Positions 7,847 through 16,976 of a stretch of 64,000 nucleotides of DNA are shown one piece after another. Position 1 is the stretch's first letter. Each line of letters starts with the position of its first letter. The translations under genes were made by a program, and so were the position numbers. Origin of the DNA: Verrucomicrobium sp. (GTDB taxonomy: Bacteria > Verrucomicrobiota > Verrucomicrobiia > Methylacidiphilales > UBA1321); assembly GCA_017849585.1 (NCBI GenBank), contig JAFIGT010000021.1:141615-205614 (forward strand), in the 5' to 3' direction. The notes under the pieces were generated by a model that worked only from the letters and a program-made list of their open reading frames with translations, searched no databases and was not told the DNA's origin.

Positions 7847-9640
7847 ATGATTTATCAGGCATCGTGGACCGCAATTTTGGTTTTCGGCGTTTTTGTGGCG
7901 GGTGTGCTGGGCATCAGTTTTTATCTCGGATCGAAGGCGAAATCGTCGCACGGTTATTACGCTGCACATGGGCAGATTCACTGGTTTGTGAACGGCATTG
8001 CATTTGCCGGGGATTATCTTTCGGCGGCATCGTTTCTGGGCATTTGCGGGATGATCGCTTTTTACGGTTACGACGGTTTTCTTTATTCCATCGGGTATCT
8101 CGCGGGCTGGATCGTGGCGCTTTTCGTGATTGCGGAGCCGCTCAAGCGCATGGGGAAGTTTACGTTTGCCGATGCGCTCGATGCTCAGTTCCATTCGCGC
8201 GGAGTCAAACTCGCAGCAGCGATCAGCACGCTGGTGGTGAGCTTGTTCTACCTGATTCCGCAGATGGTTGGCGCGGGGGCACTGGTGAAGCCGCTGCTTG
8301 GTTTCTCGCATCTTACTGGCGTATTGCTGGTTGGCGTGGTGGTGGTCACGATCGTGGTGACGGCAGGGATGGTGTCGACCACGTGGGTACAGTTCATCAA
8401 GGGCTCGTTGCTGGTGTTCTTCTGCGCGATTCTGACAGTGATGATTATGCAACGCGGGTTTACAGTGGCCCCGGAAGATTTACAGGAGCAACGCGTGACC
8501 GTACTGACTTCGCCGGACGGGGCGAAGAAGACATTCGTTAACGGTGTTCCACAAGGGCGGGGGCCGGGCGAGGGGGATCTGCAACCGGTTGGTCACATCC
8601 GGCGATTGCCGGGCGATGTGGCAAGCACTGGACCGCTGGGGCCGTTCGAATACTTTAGCGTGCTTGAAAAGAGTCAGGTGGAGGTCTGGCGTCAGGAGCC
8701 GAAGAAGCTTACCGAAAAGACTGACGTGGGCACGGCGGTCACGACGGTGTATCGGGCTCAGTTGAAGCCCGGCAGCGACTTGTTGGTACCGGGGGCGAGT
8801 CCGACGTTCAAGGGATTGCACAACGGGGATTGGAAAGCCAAGGTCGATTTCGTCTCGCTGATGCTGGCGCTCTTTGCTGGAACGGCTTCGCTGCCGCACA
8901 TCCTGATTCGCTACTACACGGTTAAAGATCAGGCCAGCGCGCGCAAGAGCACGGTGGTGGGAATTGCGAGTATTGGATTCTTCTATGTGTTAACGCTCTA
9001 TCTGGGCTTTGGGGCGATGACGAGTGGCGCGCTCGATGTGACGAACAGTAACATGGCGGCCCCGCTGCTGGCCCGGACTTTTGGCGAACTGGCTTTTGCC
9101 GTGATCTCGGCCATTGCCTTCACGACGGTGCTGGGCACGGTGAGCGGTCTCATCCTCGCCGCCAGCGGTGCGGTGGTGCATGATATTTTGACAAACTTCT
9201 GCAAGATCGATTTGCACGATGGGGCGAAAGTGACGGCGGGCAAGCTAGCGGCGGTGGTGGTGGGGGTATTGGCGATGATACTGGGCGTTGCGTTTGAAAA
9301 AATGAATGTCACATTCCTTGTCGGATGGGCGTTCAATATTGCCGCTTCGGCGAATCTTCCCGCGCTGGTCATGGTGCTGTTCTGGAAGGGGACGACCAAG
9401 ACCGGGGTAACTCTTTCCATTATCGTGGGAATGCTTTCCTCGCTGACCTGGGTTTTGTTCAGCAAGGAAGCCTATCAGCATGTTTACGGATTGAATCCAG
9501 CGGACGCGCTGGCGCCGTTCAGTCAACCGGGGATTGTGACGATTCCACTGGCCTTTGTGGTGCTGGTGGTGGTGTCGTTGTTGACCTCGAAAAAGTCGAA
9601 TTCTGAACTTCTCCCCGAAACGATGGTCCACAAAGCTTAA
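7847..9640 (+). CDS. Sodium:solute symporter, ActP-like
   Basis: A 597-residue inner-membrane symporter of the SSS family, closest in look to acetate/pyruvate permeases of the ActP/YjcG group: GDYLSAASFLGICGMIAFYG near residue 50 and PQMVGAGALVKPL near residue 145 are typical of that group. About 13 membrane spans can be counted. A hydrophilic loop of about 100 residues (around residues 205-320) separates two spans and is larger than in E. coli ActP. The partner DUF485 gene is directly upstream. GGAGAAGGACAGGT before the ATG gives a good ribosome-binding site. The substrate is probably a short monocarboxylate driven by sodium, by family inference. Confidence 0.9.
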   Translation: MIYQASWTAILVFGVFVAGVLGISFYLGSKAKSSHGYYAAHGQIHWFVNGIAFAGDYLSAASFLGICGMIAFYGYDGFLYSIGYLAGWIVALFVIAEPLKRMGKFTFADALDAQFHSRGVKLAAAISTLVVSLFYLIPQMVGAGALVKPLLGFSHLTGVLLVGVVVVTIVVTAGMVSTTWVQFIKGSLLVFFCAILTVMIMQRGFTVAPEDLQEQRVTVLTSPDGAKKTFVNGVPQGRGPGEGDLQPVGHIRRLPGDVASTGPLGPFEYFSVLEKSQVEVWRQEPKKLTEKTDVGTAVTTVYRAQLKPGSDLLVPGASPTFKGLHNGDWKAKVDFVSLMLALFAGTASLPHILIRYYTVKDQASARKSTVVGIASIGFFYVLTLYLGFGAMTSGALDVTNSNMAAPLLARTFGELAFAVISAIAFTTVLGTVSGLILAASGAVVHDILTNFCKIDLHDGAKVTAGKLAAVVVGVLAMILGVAFEKMNVTFLVGWAFNIAASANLPALVMVLFWKGTTKTGVTLSIIVGMLSSLTWVLFSKEAYQHVYGLNPADALAPFSQPGIVTIPLAFVVLVVVSLLTSKKSNSELLPETMVHKA

Positions 9641-9667
9641 CGGCTGAATTCCTCCGGTAGCGGAGTT

Positions 9668-10468
9668 TCACCCCTGAAGAAGGGATTGGCCTCCGTCGAT
9701 GTAGATCTCGGTTCCGGTAATGTGATTGGAAGCGTCTGAGGCGAGAAACCAAACGAGCTCGGCCACCTGACCGGCAGATCCCGGGGTATTGCCGGTGAGG
9801 GGAATGGGCCCCTCGGGATATTCCACGGGGATACTTTCTGTTTCAAGGTTTCGATGTTCGGTGTTGTTGTCGATCAAGGTGCTGATGGCTCCCGGACAGA
9901 TGGCATTGACGCGGATGCGGTATTTGGCGAGTTCGACAGCGAGCATTTTGGTCATGGCGACTTGCCCGGCTTTGGAACAGGAGTAAGCGGTGGCCCCCGT
10001 ATTGCTGAAGATGCGGTTGCCGTTGACTGAGGCGGTGACAATGATGGAACCACCCTGACGCTTGAGGTAGGGCGCAGCGTGCTTGATGGTGAGGAAAGTT
10101 CCTTTGAGGTTGATGGCAAGGGTCTTTTCCCACTCCGCTTCGTCGATTTCTTCAATGGGGGCCCAGACGCCGTTGATACCGCCATTGGCGAGGACAATGT
10201 CGATGCGTCCCCATTGGACAACGGTTTGCTCGACTGCTTCAAGCAGTTCGGCGCTGGAGGAGATATCGGCGACGATGGGGATGGCGTTGCCGCCACCGCT
10301 GCGGATTTCCATGCTGGTGATTTCCACTTCTTCGTGAGTGCGGCTGACCACGGCGATAGAGGCTCCGGCATAGGCGAGTGCCTTGGCGGAAGCTTTACCG
10401 ATACCGGAGCCGGCACCGGTGATGAAAGCGACACGGTCGGTCAAGGTGCCTTTCATGAAGGGGATCAT
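9668..10468 (-). CDS. Short-chain dehydrogenase/reductase (SDR)
   Basis: A 266-residue classical SDR oxidoreductase. The NAD(P)-binding TGAGSGIG is at about residues 17-24, the NAG-like motif reads LANGG, the catalytic Ser is in VTASVNG and the YxxxK pair is YSCSK. RVNAICPGAI and the C-terminal TGTEIYIDGGQS are standard. The substrate is unknown; it is not in an operon, being convergent with the symporter gene and divergent from the next gene. The start could be 12 nt downstream (MKGTL), which looks equally good. Confidence 0.88.
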   Translation of the reverse strand: MIPFMKGTLTDRVAFITGAGSGIGKASAKALAYAGASIAVVSRTHEEVEITSMEIRSGGGNAIPIVADISSSAELLEAVEQTVVQWGRIDIVLANGGINGVWAPIEEIDEAEWEKTLAINLKGTFLTIKHAAPYLKRQGGSIIVTASVNGNRIFSNTGATAYSCSKAGQVAMTKMLAVELAKYRIRVNAICPGAISTLIDNNTEHRNLETESIPVEYPEGPIPLTGNTPGSAGQVAELVWFLASDASNHITGTEIYIDGGQSLLQG

Positions 10469-10738
10469 AGAATTTCTCGTTTAAGGGTGGTGGAAGGAGC
10501 GGTCATAGAAGAGCGGCGGTGATGCCACTCCTCGCACGGTGCTTGCTACTCGTTCTTTCCAAAGGAATTATTCTTGTTTCGACAAAGTGGAGACGACGGG
10601 AGTGCGTAGAGTTTCGCGCGCATTTTGCAGAGGTTTGGGAAAGGGGGCGTGCAGGGTGCAGGACATTTTAATTGGTGAATCTCTGGGCTGGTTTTTTGTA
10701 CAGGTTCGTCGGATATTAGGGGTAGAAGAGTTTATTGT

Positions 10739-11056
10739 ATGGCGCATCATCCAGAGAAAGAAGCAGGCTCGGATCCGGCCCAGTTGGCGGCGGATGTGGT
10801 GAGGGAAATTATGTCAACAGGCTTGAAGCAGGGGCATCAACAGGATGCTTGGCGTTCCGAGCCGCAGGACAATCATCTCGACAAGGCCTTGCGTCATGCG
10901 CTGACGTTTCGGTTGATGCGCGAAGGCAATAGCAAGGAGCCGGATGCCGAGGGGGAAGATCGGATGGCGCATTTGAAGCGCGCGCTGTGCCGGTTGGCGC
11001 TGGTGTTGTGTCAGGAGACCGATCGAAAGCAGGAGAAGTCCTCCGCGATTCGCTGA
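10739..11056 (+). CDS. Small conserved-looking hypothetical protein
   Basis: A 105-residue soluble protein of mostly predicted helix. The central block DNHLDKALRHALTFRLMREG and the later EDRMAHLKRALCRLALVL form two amphipathic helices separated by an acidic linker, and the pattern looks like an all-alpha nucleotide-handling or regulatory bundle, but no family is recognised. It begins with ATG at 10739 after AGAAGAG. It is convergent with the following gene with a 21-nt gap. The 270-nt region upstream (10469-10738) holds no gene I can see. Confidence 0.5.
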   Translation: MAHHPEKEAGSDPAQLAADVVREIMSTGLKQGHQQDAWRSEPQDNHLDKALRHALTFRLMREGNSKEPDAEGEDRMAHLKRALCRLALVLCQETDRKQEKSSAIR

Positions 11057-11077
11057 GTCGGATTTTCCATCGCGCTT

Positions 11078-13180
11078 TTACGCGTCTTCTTCCACAAGTT
11101 GACGGAGCAGCCAAGATTGGGGTGTCTGCTGATGCAGCAGGCCCGGTTTCCATTCCGCCTGCTGGTAAGTGGTAAGTAATTCCTGAGGCGAAAGACTATC
11201 GTGCGGAAAAACGGCGAGGGGGCGTGGATGGGGTGATCCGTTGAGGTAATGCAGCGCTCCCAGCTTGAGGGCTTCCTCAGAGGTGGGGGCAAGAGCGAGT
11301 CGTGTGAATTCGGCGACAGCAATCTCGGGCGGTGTTTCGAGAAGCGTGGTGTGAAGCGGAGACTGAAAGATGGCTTGGGCGTAGGCAAAGATGCCTTGAT
11401 GCAGCGTGTTCAATTGCGCGGTTTGCTCCGGGTCGGTAGGCAGCGGATTGTGGTGCGGTTTGACGCTGTTCTGGAGGTGGGTGAAATAGCGTAGCGGCGG
11501 TTGATCGGCCGCGCAGAGGGTATAGAGAAGGGCGCGGCCCGTGGAGAGAGTCTGGCTGAGGGAGAGCGGTTCTCCGTTGTGGGCCAGATAACTGTGATAA
11601 TGGTAATCGACAAGTTGCGGGGCTTGGGCTCCGGGGAGAGTGAGGAGATGAAAGCCAGTCAGATTGTGATGGATTTCCTCATGGTGGAGAATCGAGAGCA
11701 GTGACTTGGTGGCCGTGTTGTTCCAGCCGAGATCGACGAGAGCTGTCGGGCAATCGGTGGTGAGATGTTGTTGCTGAAGATAGCGCAAAAGGATTTCGCG
11801 TTCGCCCTGCGCCCGTTCAGTCAAGGCTCCGAGTAGGTCTGGATCGCGAAAGAGACGTTGCAGGCGCACGGGGTTTTGCCGCGGATCAATGGGTGTTTCG
11901 GGGGAATGAAATCCGGCCTTGTTCAAGGCTGAGACGAAGAGTTCGGGATCCAGATCCAGCTGGGAAAGAAGTTCGGAGACCGGGCAGGATCCATATCCCC
12001 TGAAGAGAGTTGGAAGATCGGGTGAATATTGACAGCCGAGTGTGGGAAGAAGGTAGGCGCGGCGCGATGCATGGAGATGCTCCGCCGGGGGGAGTTCGGG
12101 ATGCTGTTGCTGGAGGATTAGGTAGATCTGGTGCAGCAGGTGTCCCGAGCGTCCAAGGAAATAGGCGTGTTGAATGTGCTGCCGCTGCCATTGGGCGGCG
12201 AGCCACAGGATGAAGCAGGTTAGCATTGGCCCTACGCTGAGCGCGCCAAGTTGCAGCCAGAAGGATTGATCATCCGGGGGTAGTGACGGTGGAAAAGTCA
12301 GGGTGCAAGCCGTGCCGCGCAGAAGCGATTCCGTGTGGCGAACGTCGAGGGATTGATGTTGTACGGAGGCGGTAACCGGTGGGCTGTAGGGGTGCAGGAG
12401 GCAGGATGCATCCGCCAGTCGCGCGGCGCTGGCGTCGATCTCGGGGTCATGTCCGATATGAAGAATCTGCTGGGGGGAAATGGAAAGGGCTTTGGCCGCC
12501 CGGCGTATGAGGCCGCCATTGGCGAGATTCGCACGGTATGCGGCAGTGGTGAAAAGCAGGTTGGGTGTGAGGGGATAACCGATATGGTGGAGAATTTCGA
12601 AGAGATGGTTTTTGTCGAGAACGGTATCCGCGAGAATGAGGATCGCCTTGCCTTGGGCGTGCGCTGTCTGGGCGAGTTGCAAAATCGGAACGAGAGGACG
12701 GGCCAGAATGCGTTCGAGTGTGTGCTCGGCCTGAACGCAGGCAGTCACCTGTTCGGGAGTCAGTCCGGATTCGTGACCAAAGCGCTCGTAGATTTCGTCG
12801 AGCGTTGTTTCAGTCGAGCCTGTCTGCTGACGACTGGCTTGCCGGGCGGTTTCTTCAGCTTGAAGCCGGAGTGCATAAATTTGTTCGCGGTTCAACGGGA
12901 GCTCCGCAAATGGCGAAAGGGTCTTCAGGAAAAGAAAGCGATCCTCGGGTTGAAGACAGGTTCGTTGTAAGGCGGTATCCCATAGGGAGAGTGAAATCGC
13001 CTGAACTTGAGGCAGCCGCTCATTCCACAAGCGGAGAAAATCCGATTCGCGTTCCGTGGGAGAAATGGGCGTGGTGGAGAGGCCGAGAGTGCGGCGCGTG
13101 GCCGATATTTTTTGTTGTAATTCCTCAATAGCAGCAAGCTCCTGGGTGGACCAGGCAGACTCTGAAAACATGGTAGGCAT
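11078..13180 (-). CDS. COG5610-like HAD-family protein with degenerate phosphatase site
   Basis: A 700-residue cytoplasmic protein. The N-terminal third looks like the HAD-type domain found in COG5610 proteins of polysaccharide loci, whose motif I is normally FDxFDT; here it reads SLSLWDT, so the nucleophile Asp aligns with Ser65 while the second Asp (D68) is kept. Motif IV-like HIGHDPEIDASAARLA is partly preserved. The C-terminal half keeps COG5610 signatures in altered form: SRRAYLLP, YFLGRSGHLL and ALVDLGWNN. Role is unknown; it is probably not a conventional phosphatase. It is a single-gene unit on the minus strand, next to an orphan solute-binding protein, with no glycosyltransferase genes nearby. 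Confidence 0.6.
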   Translation of the reverse strand: MPTMFSESAWSTQELAAIEELQQKISATRRTLGLSTTPISPTERESDFLRLWNERLPQVQAISLSLWDTALQRTCLQPEDRFLFLKTLSPFAELPLNREQIYALRLQAEETARQASRQQTGSTETTLDEIYERFGHESGLTPEQVTACVQAEHTLERILARPLVPILQLAQTAHAQGKAILILADTVLDKNHLFEILHHIGYPLTPNLLFTTAAYRANLANGGLIRRAAKALSISPQQILHIGHDPEIDASAARLADASCLLHPYSPPVTASVQHQSLDVRHTESLLRGTACTLTFPPSLPPDDQSFWLQLGALSVGPMLTCFILWLAAQWQRQHIQHAYFLGRSGHLLHQIYLILQQQHPELPPAEHLHASRRAYLLPTLGCQYSPDLPTLFRGYGSCPVSELLSQLDLDPELFVSALNKAGFHSPETPIDPRQNPVRLQRLFRDPDLLGALTERAQGEREILLRYLQQQHLTTDCPTALVDLGWNNTATKSLLSILHHEEIHHNLTGFHLLTLPGAQAPQLVDYHYHSYLAHNGEPLSLSQTLSTGRALLYTLCAADQPPLRYFTHLQNSVKPHHNPLPTDPEQTAQLNTLHQGIFAYAQAIFQSPLHTTLLETPPEIAVAEFTRLALAPTSEEALKLGALHYLNGSPHPRPLAVFPHDSLSPQELLTTYQQAEWKPGLLHQQTPQSWLLRQLVEEDA

Positions 13181-13275
13181 ATCGGACCGAAGGCGGAAAA
13201 AATTACCGTTTTTGCAGTCACATTATTAACGATGGGAAAATGACGCTTTGCGAAGGGGGCTGGAGGAGCTAAAGA

Positions 13276-14544
13276 ATGGCGATGCATCGATGGGGAATCA
13301 CACTGGCTGTCGTGGCCATTTTATTAGTCTTGGCAGGAGCCTTATGGGTGACGATGCGTGGACCGGTCCTTGATAAAACAAGCTCTCCGTTGACGGTGGA
13401 TGCCGAGTCTCCGGCGTTGGTGCCGGGATCGGTGGGAAAACTGAGTGCGTGGATTTTTACCGGGGAAATTCCGGGTGCGGCGTGGGAGCGAATTGTTCGC
13501 GAGTTTGAAAAGAGCAGTGGCTATCGCGTGCAGTTGACGGTGTATGATTCCGAGGAGAAGTATCGCGAGTCTCTGCGCGTGGCGTTGGCGGAGCGGCGAT
13601 TGCCGGATGTTTTTCTGATTGAATCAACGGAGGCGGAAGCCTTGAAGCAGGCGGGGCAAATCGCTCCGGTAGAGGTGACGCCGGGAGATGCCGCCGAATG
13701 GGTGCCGGGAGTGTTGGCGACCTTTCAGCGCGGGGACAAGACATTGGGTTTTCCGTCGGAGTTTACGCTGCTCTCTCTCTATTATAATACGGCGTCGTTT
13801 GATCGGGTGGGGGTGGCTTATCCCGATGTGCATTGGACATGGGAGACGTTGCTCGGTATCAGTCAGGCGATTTATCGCGCGCCGTCGAATGATCAAGGAG
13901 AGCCTCTTTATTCGCTGGAGCTGCCGTTGCGTTTTGATGTGTGGCAGGCTTTCGCGGCGCAGGCAGGTGGCAGTTTATATGACGGGACGTCCTGGCAGGT
14001 GGGCACGCCCAAGACGCTGGCGGCGCAGGTGAAGTCGTTGACCTACTTGCGGGATTTTCTCAAGCGTTACGTGATCGTGCCGCGACCGCCCTCGGCAGTG
14101 AGCGGGAAGCTGTTTGTGCAGGGGCGGGCCAGTATGGCGATTGCGGGGGCGGAGTTGCTGCGGGAGTTGCGTTCGCGGCCGGACTTGCGGTGGGGGGTGG
14201 CGCCATTGCCGAAGGATGAAAACCGTTCCACCGTGGTGAAGGCGCGCGGGTGGACCGTGTCGGCCCAATGCACGAGTCCGAAGGACGCGGCGCGATTGGC
14301 GCGGGCACTCGCGACACAGCCATCGCGGTCGAATTGGCTGTCTGCTCATGCTGGGCCGGGAGCTTCGCGTTCGACTGCCGAGCAGGTGTTTTACAGTGCG
14401 GCGGCTTATGCGCAACCGTTGCCGTTTATTGCCACGGCACCGGAGTTGGAACGGATCATCAATGAAGAGTTGTTGAGGTGGATCAATCAGGATAATCCGT
14501 CGCCCGAGGCGATGATCGAGTGGTCGCAGAAGTTGTTGAAGTGA
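13276..14544 (+). CDS. Extracellular sugar-type solute-binding protein (orphan)
   Basis: A 422-residue family 1 solute-binding protein like those of carbohydrate ABC importers. The N-terminus has a membrane segment (about residues 7-27) without an obvious lipobox Cys, so it is probably anchored uncleaved or cleaved by signal peptidase I. Domain marks are WIFTGEIPGAAWERIVREFEKSSG, DVFLIESTEAEALKQAG, GFPSEFTLLSLYYNTASFD and a C-terminal helix bundle. AGGAG lies 7 nt before the ATG. No permease or ATPase gene is adjacent, so its partners must be elsewhere or it has another role. Its stop codon abuts the end of the convergent next gene. Confidence 0.83.
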   Translation: MAMHRWGITLAVVAILLVLAGALWVTMRGPVLDKTSSPLTVDAESPALVPGSVGKLSAWIFTGEIPGAAWERIVREFEKSSGYRVQLTVYDSEEKYRESLRVALAERRLPDVFLIESTEAEALKQAGQIAPVEVTPGDAAEWVPGVLATFQRGDKTLGFPSEFTLLSLYYNTASFDRVGVAYPDVHWTWETLLGISQAIYRAPSNDQGEPLYSLELPLRFDVWQAFAAQAGGSLYDGTSWQVGTPKTLAAQVKSLTYLRDFLKRYVIVPRPPSAVSGKLFVQGRASMAIAGAELLRELRSRPDLRWGVAPLPKDENRSTVVKARGWTVSAQCTSPKDAARLARALATQPSRSNWLSAHAGPGASRSTAEQVFYSAAAYAQPLPFIATAPELERIINEELLRWINQDNPSPEAMIEWSQKLLK

Positions 14545-15171
14545 TCAGCGGCCCATTGCGTCGGCGAGTTCGCTCGCGGCGCGATTCAAGTCGTCGTCGT
14601 TGGCGTTGGAAGCGATGGTGATCGGAGCGCCGAAATGGAAATCGCAGCGGGCGAATGGCCAGGGAATCTGGAATCGGTCCCAGCTGCGGAGCTGGATCTT
14701 GTGGGAATACTCGATGCGTAGCGGGATGATGGAATGGCCCGATTTGCGGGCGAGATGGAGTACGCCCGGTTGAATTTGGTGTCGTGGGCCGCGTGGGCCG
14801 TCCGGGGTGATGGCGGCGTCGATCCCTTCCTCCAGCCAATGCATGAGGGCGAGCAGTGCGGCGGAGCCTCGCTTGGAGCTGGACCCGCGGGCGGCGTACA
14901 TGCCGAATTCGTGAATGATGTTGGAGATGAGGTTGCCGTCTTTGCTGCGGCTGATCATGGCCGCAAGGCGGAAGTGAGGGAAGAGCTGGCGTTGGATATA
15001 GGGGAGCAGAAAAAGACTGTCATGCCAGAACGCGAAGAGGACGGGGTCGCGATTGAGCTTCTCCTGAAAATGATACGGGTCATGGACATGCAGCCGAACC
15101 GTGCCGCCGAGCAGGCGGATCAGGGCAGCTCCCAGTTTGGGGGCGAAGCGTCGTTCCAGCCAGCGTTTCAT
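14545..15171 (-). CDS. DUF374 lysophospholipid acyltransferase family protein
   Basis: A 208-residue protein of the DUF374 group of the acyltransferase superfamily, related to lipid A/phospholipid acyltransferases. The catalytic HX4D-like motif is AFWHDSLFLLPY, and ISRSKDGNLISNIIHEFG and DGPRGPRHQIQPGVLHLA are strongly conserved in the family. It is expected to act at the inner face of the cytoplasmic membrane on a lipid-linked acceptor. Its start codon overlaps the stop of the upstream MFS gene by 4 nt (15168-15171), so the two are translated from one message. Confidence 0.85.
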   Translation of the reverse strand: MKRWLERRFAPKLGAALIRLLGGTVRLHVHDPYHFQEKLNRDPVLFAFWHDSLFLLPYIQRQLFPHFRLAAMISRSKDGNLISNIIHEFGMYAARGSSSKRGSAALLALMHWLEEGIDAAITPDGPRGPRHQIQPGVLHLARKSGHSIIPLRIEYSHKIQLRSWDRFQIPWPFARCDFHFGAPITIASNANDDDLNRAASELADAMGR

Positions 15172-16541
15172 GGGAGCGGTTTGCGGAAGAAGAGCCGGGT
15201 GATGGCCCGGGACGGCGTGTTGATCAACAGTTCATGCATGAATTCGTCGGTTCGCATGGCACGGGGTTCGTCCAGACGGTGCAGGTAGTATTGAGCGACG
15301 ACCATGGTGAGGGCGAGGACGATGTAGAGAAAACTATACTTGTTCCATTCCCATCCCCAAGTGATGTGATGCCAGTTGCTGAGGCTGTCGAGGATGATCC
15401 CCCAGAGCACCGGCATGAGGCCGAGCACGAGGCTGACGATGACGCTGAAGAGGGCGAAGAAGTGGCTGCGGCCCATGGCGGGTACAATGCTCATGAGCAT
15501 GCGGGTATTGCCGAGATTGTAGAGCGAGCCGCAGAGTCCGGCGCTGATCTGGATGATGATGAGCCAGGTGTAGGTGAGCGGCAGGACCCGCGAGGCGGTG
15601 AGCGCCCAGCCGAGAAAATGGAGTGTAAAGAAGATCAGTCCCAGGGCGATGATGGGACGGCTGCCTACGCGGTCGACGATTTTGCCAAAGGCAAAAAGTG
15701 AGCAGGCGCTGACGAAGACGCTGAGGCTGGCGAGGAGCAATGTCTTCGAGCTGCTGAAGTGAAAGAGGTCGCGGAACATCGGAATCCAGAAGACGCCTGC
15801 AGCGGCAAAGGCGGAATTGGCGATGACATTGAAGATCATGAACTTGAAGAAGGGCGGGTAGAAAAGCATTTCGCGCCACGGCACTTTGCCGCTGCTGTAG
15901 GGGGTGGCTTCGACCGGTACGTCGGGAATCTTTTGGAGGAAGTAGAGACTCGCCATGGCGGAGGCGAAGCTGAAGAGAAAGATGCCGCCGAAAGCGTAGA
16001 GTGAGGAACCTTCGCGCAGGAAATAGGAGTTCAACAAGAGCGCGCCGACGCCAGCCAGGGCTCCGGACATTTGATCTCGGGAGATGTAATGGCCGCGGAT
16101 TTCTTCCGGCACGAGCTTGGTCATCCATGGAAGGAATCCGCAAACAGAAATACCGCGTGAGGCGTTGTAGAGAAAGAGCAGCAGCAGCATCAGGGCGATG
16201 CGCGTGGCGGTATCAATGCGACCGGGGAGGAAGGCGGTGACGGCCATGCCGATGATGAGGTAGCTGCGGGCGCTCCAGCCGCGCAGGACGAACTTGCGGT
16301 AGCCGATGGTTTCCACAAAGCGGGCGGCAGGAACTTGCAGGATGTTGAGCAGGGGCGGGAGTGCGGCGACGATGCCAAGGATGGTCGCGCTGGCGCCGAG
16401 TTGCTTGAAGAAGAGCATCATCGGGACGCCGAGGACGATGGAGAAGGAGACGGTATTGAAAACTTGAAAGGTGTAGGCGTTGGCCAGGCCCAACGGCATG
16501 CGGGGGGGCGCAGGCGCGGAGGGATCAACAGAAGTGGACAT
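15168..16541 (-). CDS. Major facilitator superfamily transporter
   Basis: A 457-residue inner-membrane protein with about 12 spans, starting at the ATG at 16541 (MSTSVDPSAPAPPRMP), which places the first helix just after a short cytoplasmic Pro-rich leader. The intracellular loop EEIRGHYISRDQMSGALAG between helices 4 and 5, and the KIVDRVGSRPIIALGL segment, are MFS-like. The frame is open further upstream to 16763, but that part encodes the translation of a short AT-rich inverted repeat and is unlikely to be protein. The substrate is unknown. The overlap with the DUF374 gene suggests that the pair handles or modifies a membrane-associated compound. Confidence 0.8.
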   Translation of the reverse strand: MSTSVDPSAPAPPRMPLGLANAYTFQVFNTVSFSIVLGVPMMLFFKQLGASATILGIVAALPPLLNILQVPAARFVETIGYRKFVLRGWSARSYLIIGMAVTAFLPGRIDTATRIALMLLLLFLYNASRGISVCGFLPWMTKLVPEEIRGHYISRDQMSGALAGVGALLLNSYFLREGSSLYAFGGIFLFSFASAMASLYFLQKIPDVPVEATPYSSGKVPWREMLFYPPFFKFMIFNVIANSAFAAAGVFWIPMFRDLFHFSSSKTLLLASLSVFVSACSLFAFGKIVDRVGSRPIIALGLIFFTLHFLGWALTASRVLPLTYTWLIIIQISAGLCGSLYNLGNTRMLMSIVPAMGRSHFFALFSVIVSLVLGLMPVLWGIILDSLSNWHHITWGWEWNKYSFLYIVLALTMVVAQYYLHRLDEPRAMRTDEFMHELLINTPSRAITRLFFRKPLP

Positions 16542-16976
16542 GACAGGAAAAATTACGGAGTAGCCGGTTCTGGTGGGAAGTATTAGGGATGGGGCACTGG
16601 GTGCAAGTTTAAATGCAAACGGCCATTGGGTGGGGGTGGCGAAAAAAGTGGGATCGCGCTCCGAACGGCTCCCAACGTCTACACCGCTTTCTTGGTCCCG
16701 GTCCGGGGGAAGCAGGATTTCAGATTTCAAATGGGAGATTTGAAATGAAGAGAGTCCGCGCATGAGTCTATTTCTAGCAGAAAGCGCGGAAAGATGTTTG
16801 CGTTAGGTTGGCTACGTTTGTTAGGTGTGCGAGATTTTTGCTGCTGAAGGCAGCCGGTAGGACGAGTTTCTTGCTTTCGGTTGGACAGCTGAAAGCACAA
16901 GCCCAGACATCGAGGCGCGGTACGACAAAGCGGGAGCAAGCTCCCGCTTTCCAAATGGGTTCAGCGTCAGCCGCGC
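16542..16976. other. Gene-free interval with two palindromes
   Basis: No gene is visible. The interval holds an AT-rich inverted repeat, ATTTCAAAT / ATTTGAAAT around a GGGAG loop (16724-16746), and a perfect 24-bp palindromic hairpin at 16927-16950 (annotated separately). It follows lysS and precedes the MFS gene on the minus strand. Confidence 0.6.
16927..16950. repeat. REP-like GC-rich palindrome
   Basis: AAAGCGGGAGC, a 2-nt loop, GCTCCCGCTTT: an 11-bp perfect inverted repeat 27 nt beyond the lysS stop. It may act as the lysS terminator (on the minus strand a short T run follows) or be a copy of a dispersed repeat. Only this copy was found in the window. Confidence 0.5.

Noticed and set aside
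16720..16763. N-terminal extension of the MFS protein
   Set aside because: The in-frame part encodes FQISHLKSEI-type peptide from an AT-rich inverted repeat; an internal ATG at 16541 fits the first membrane helix, so the extension is not protein.
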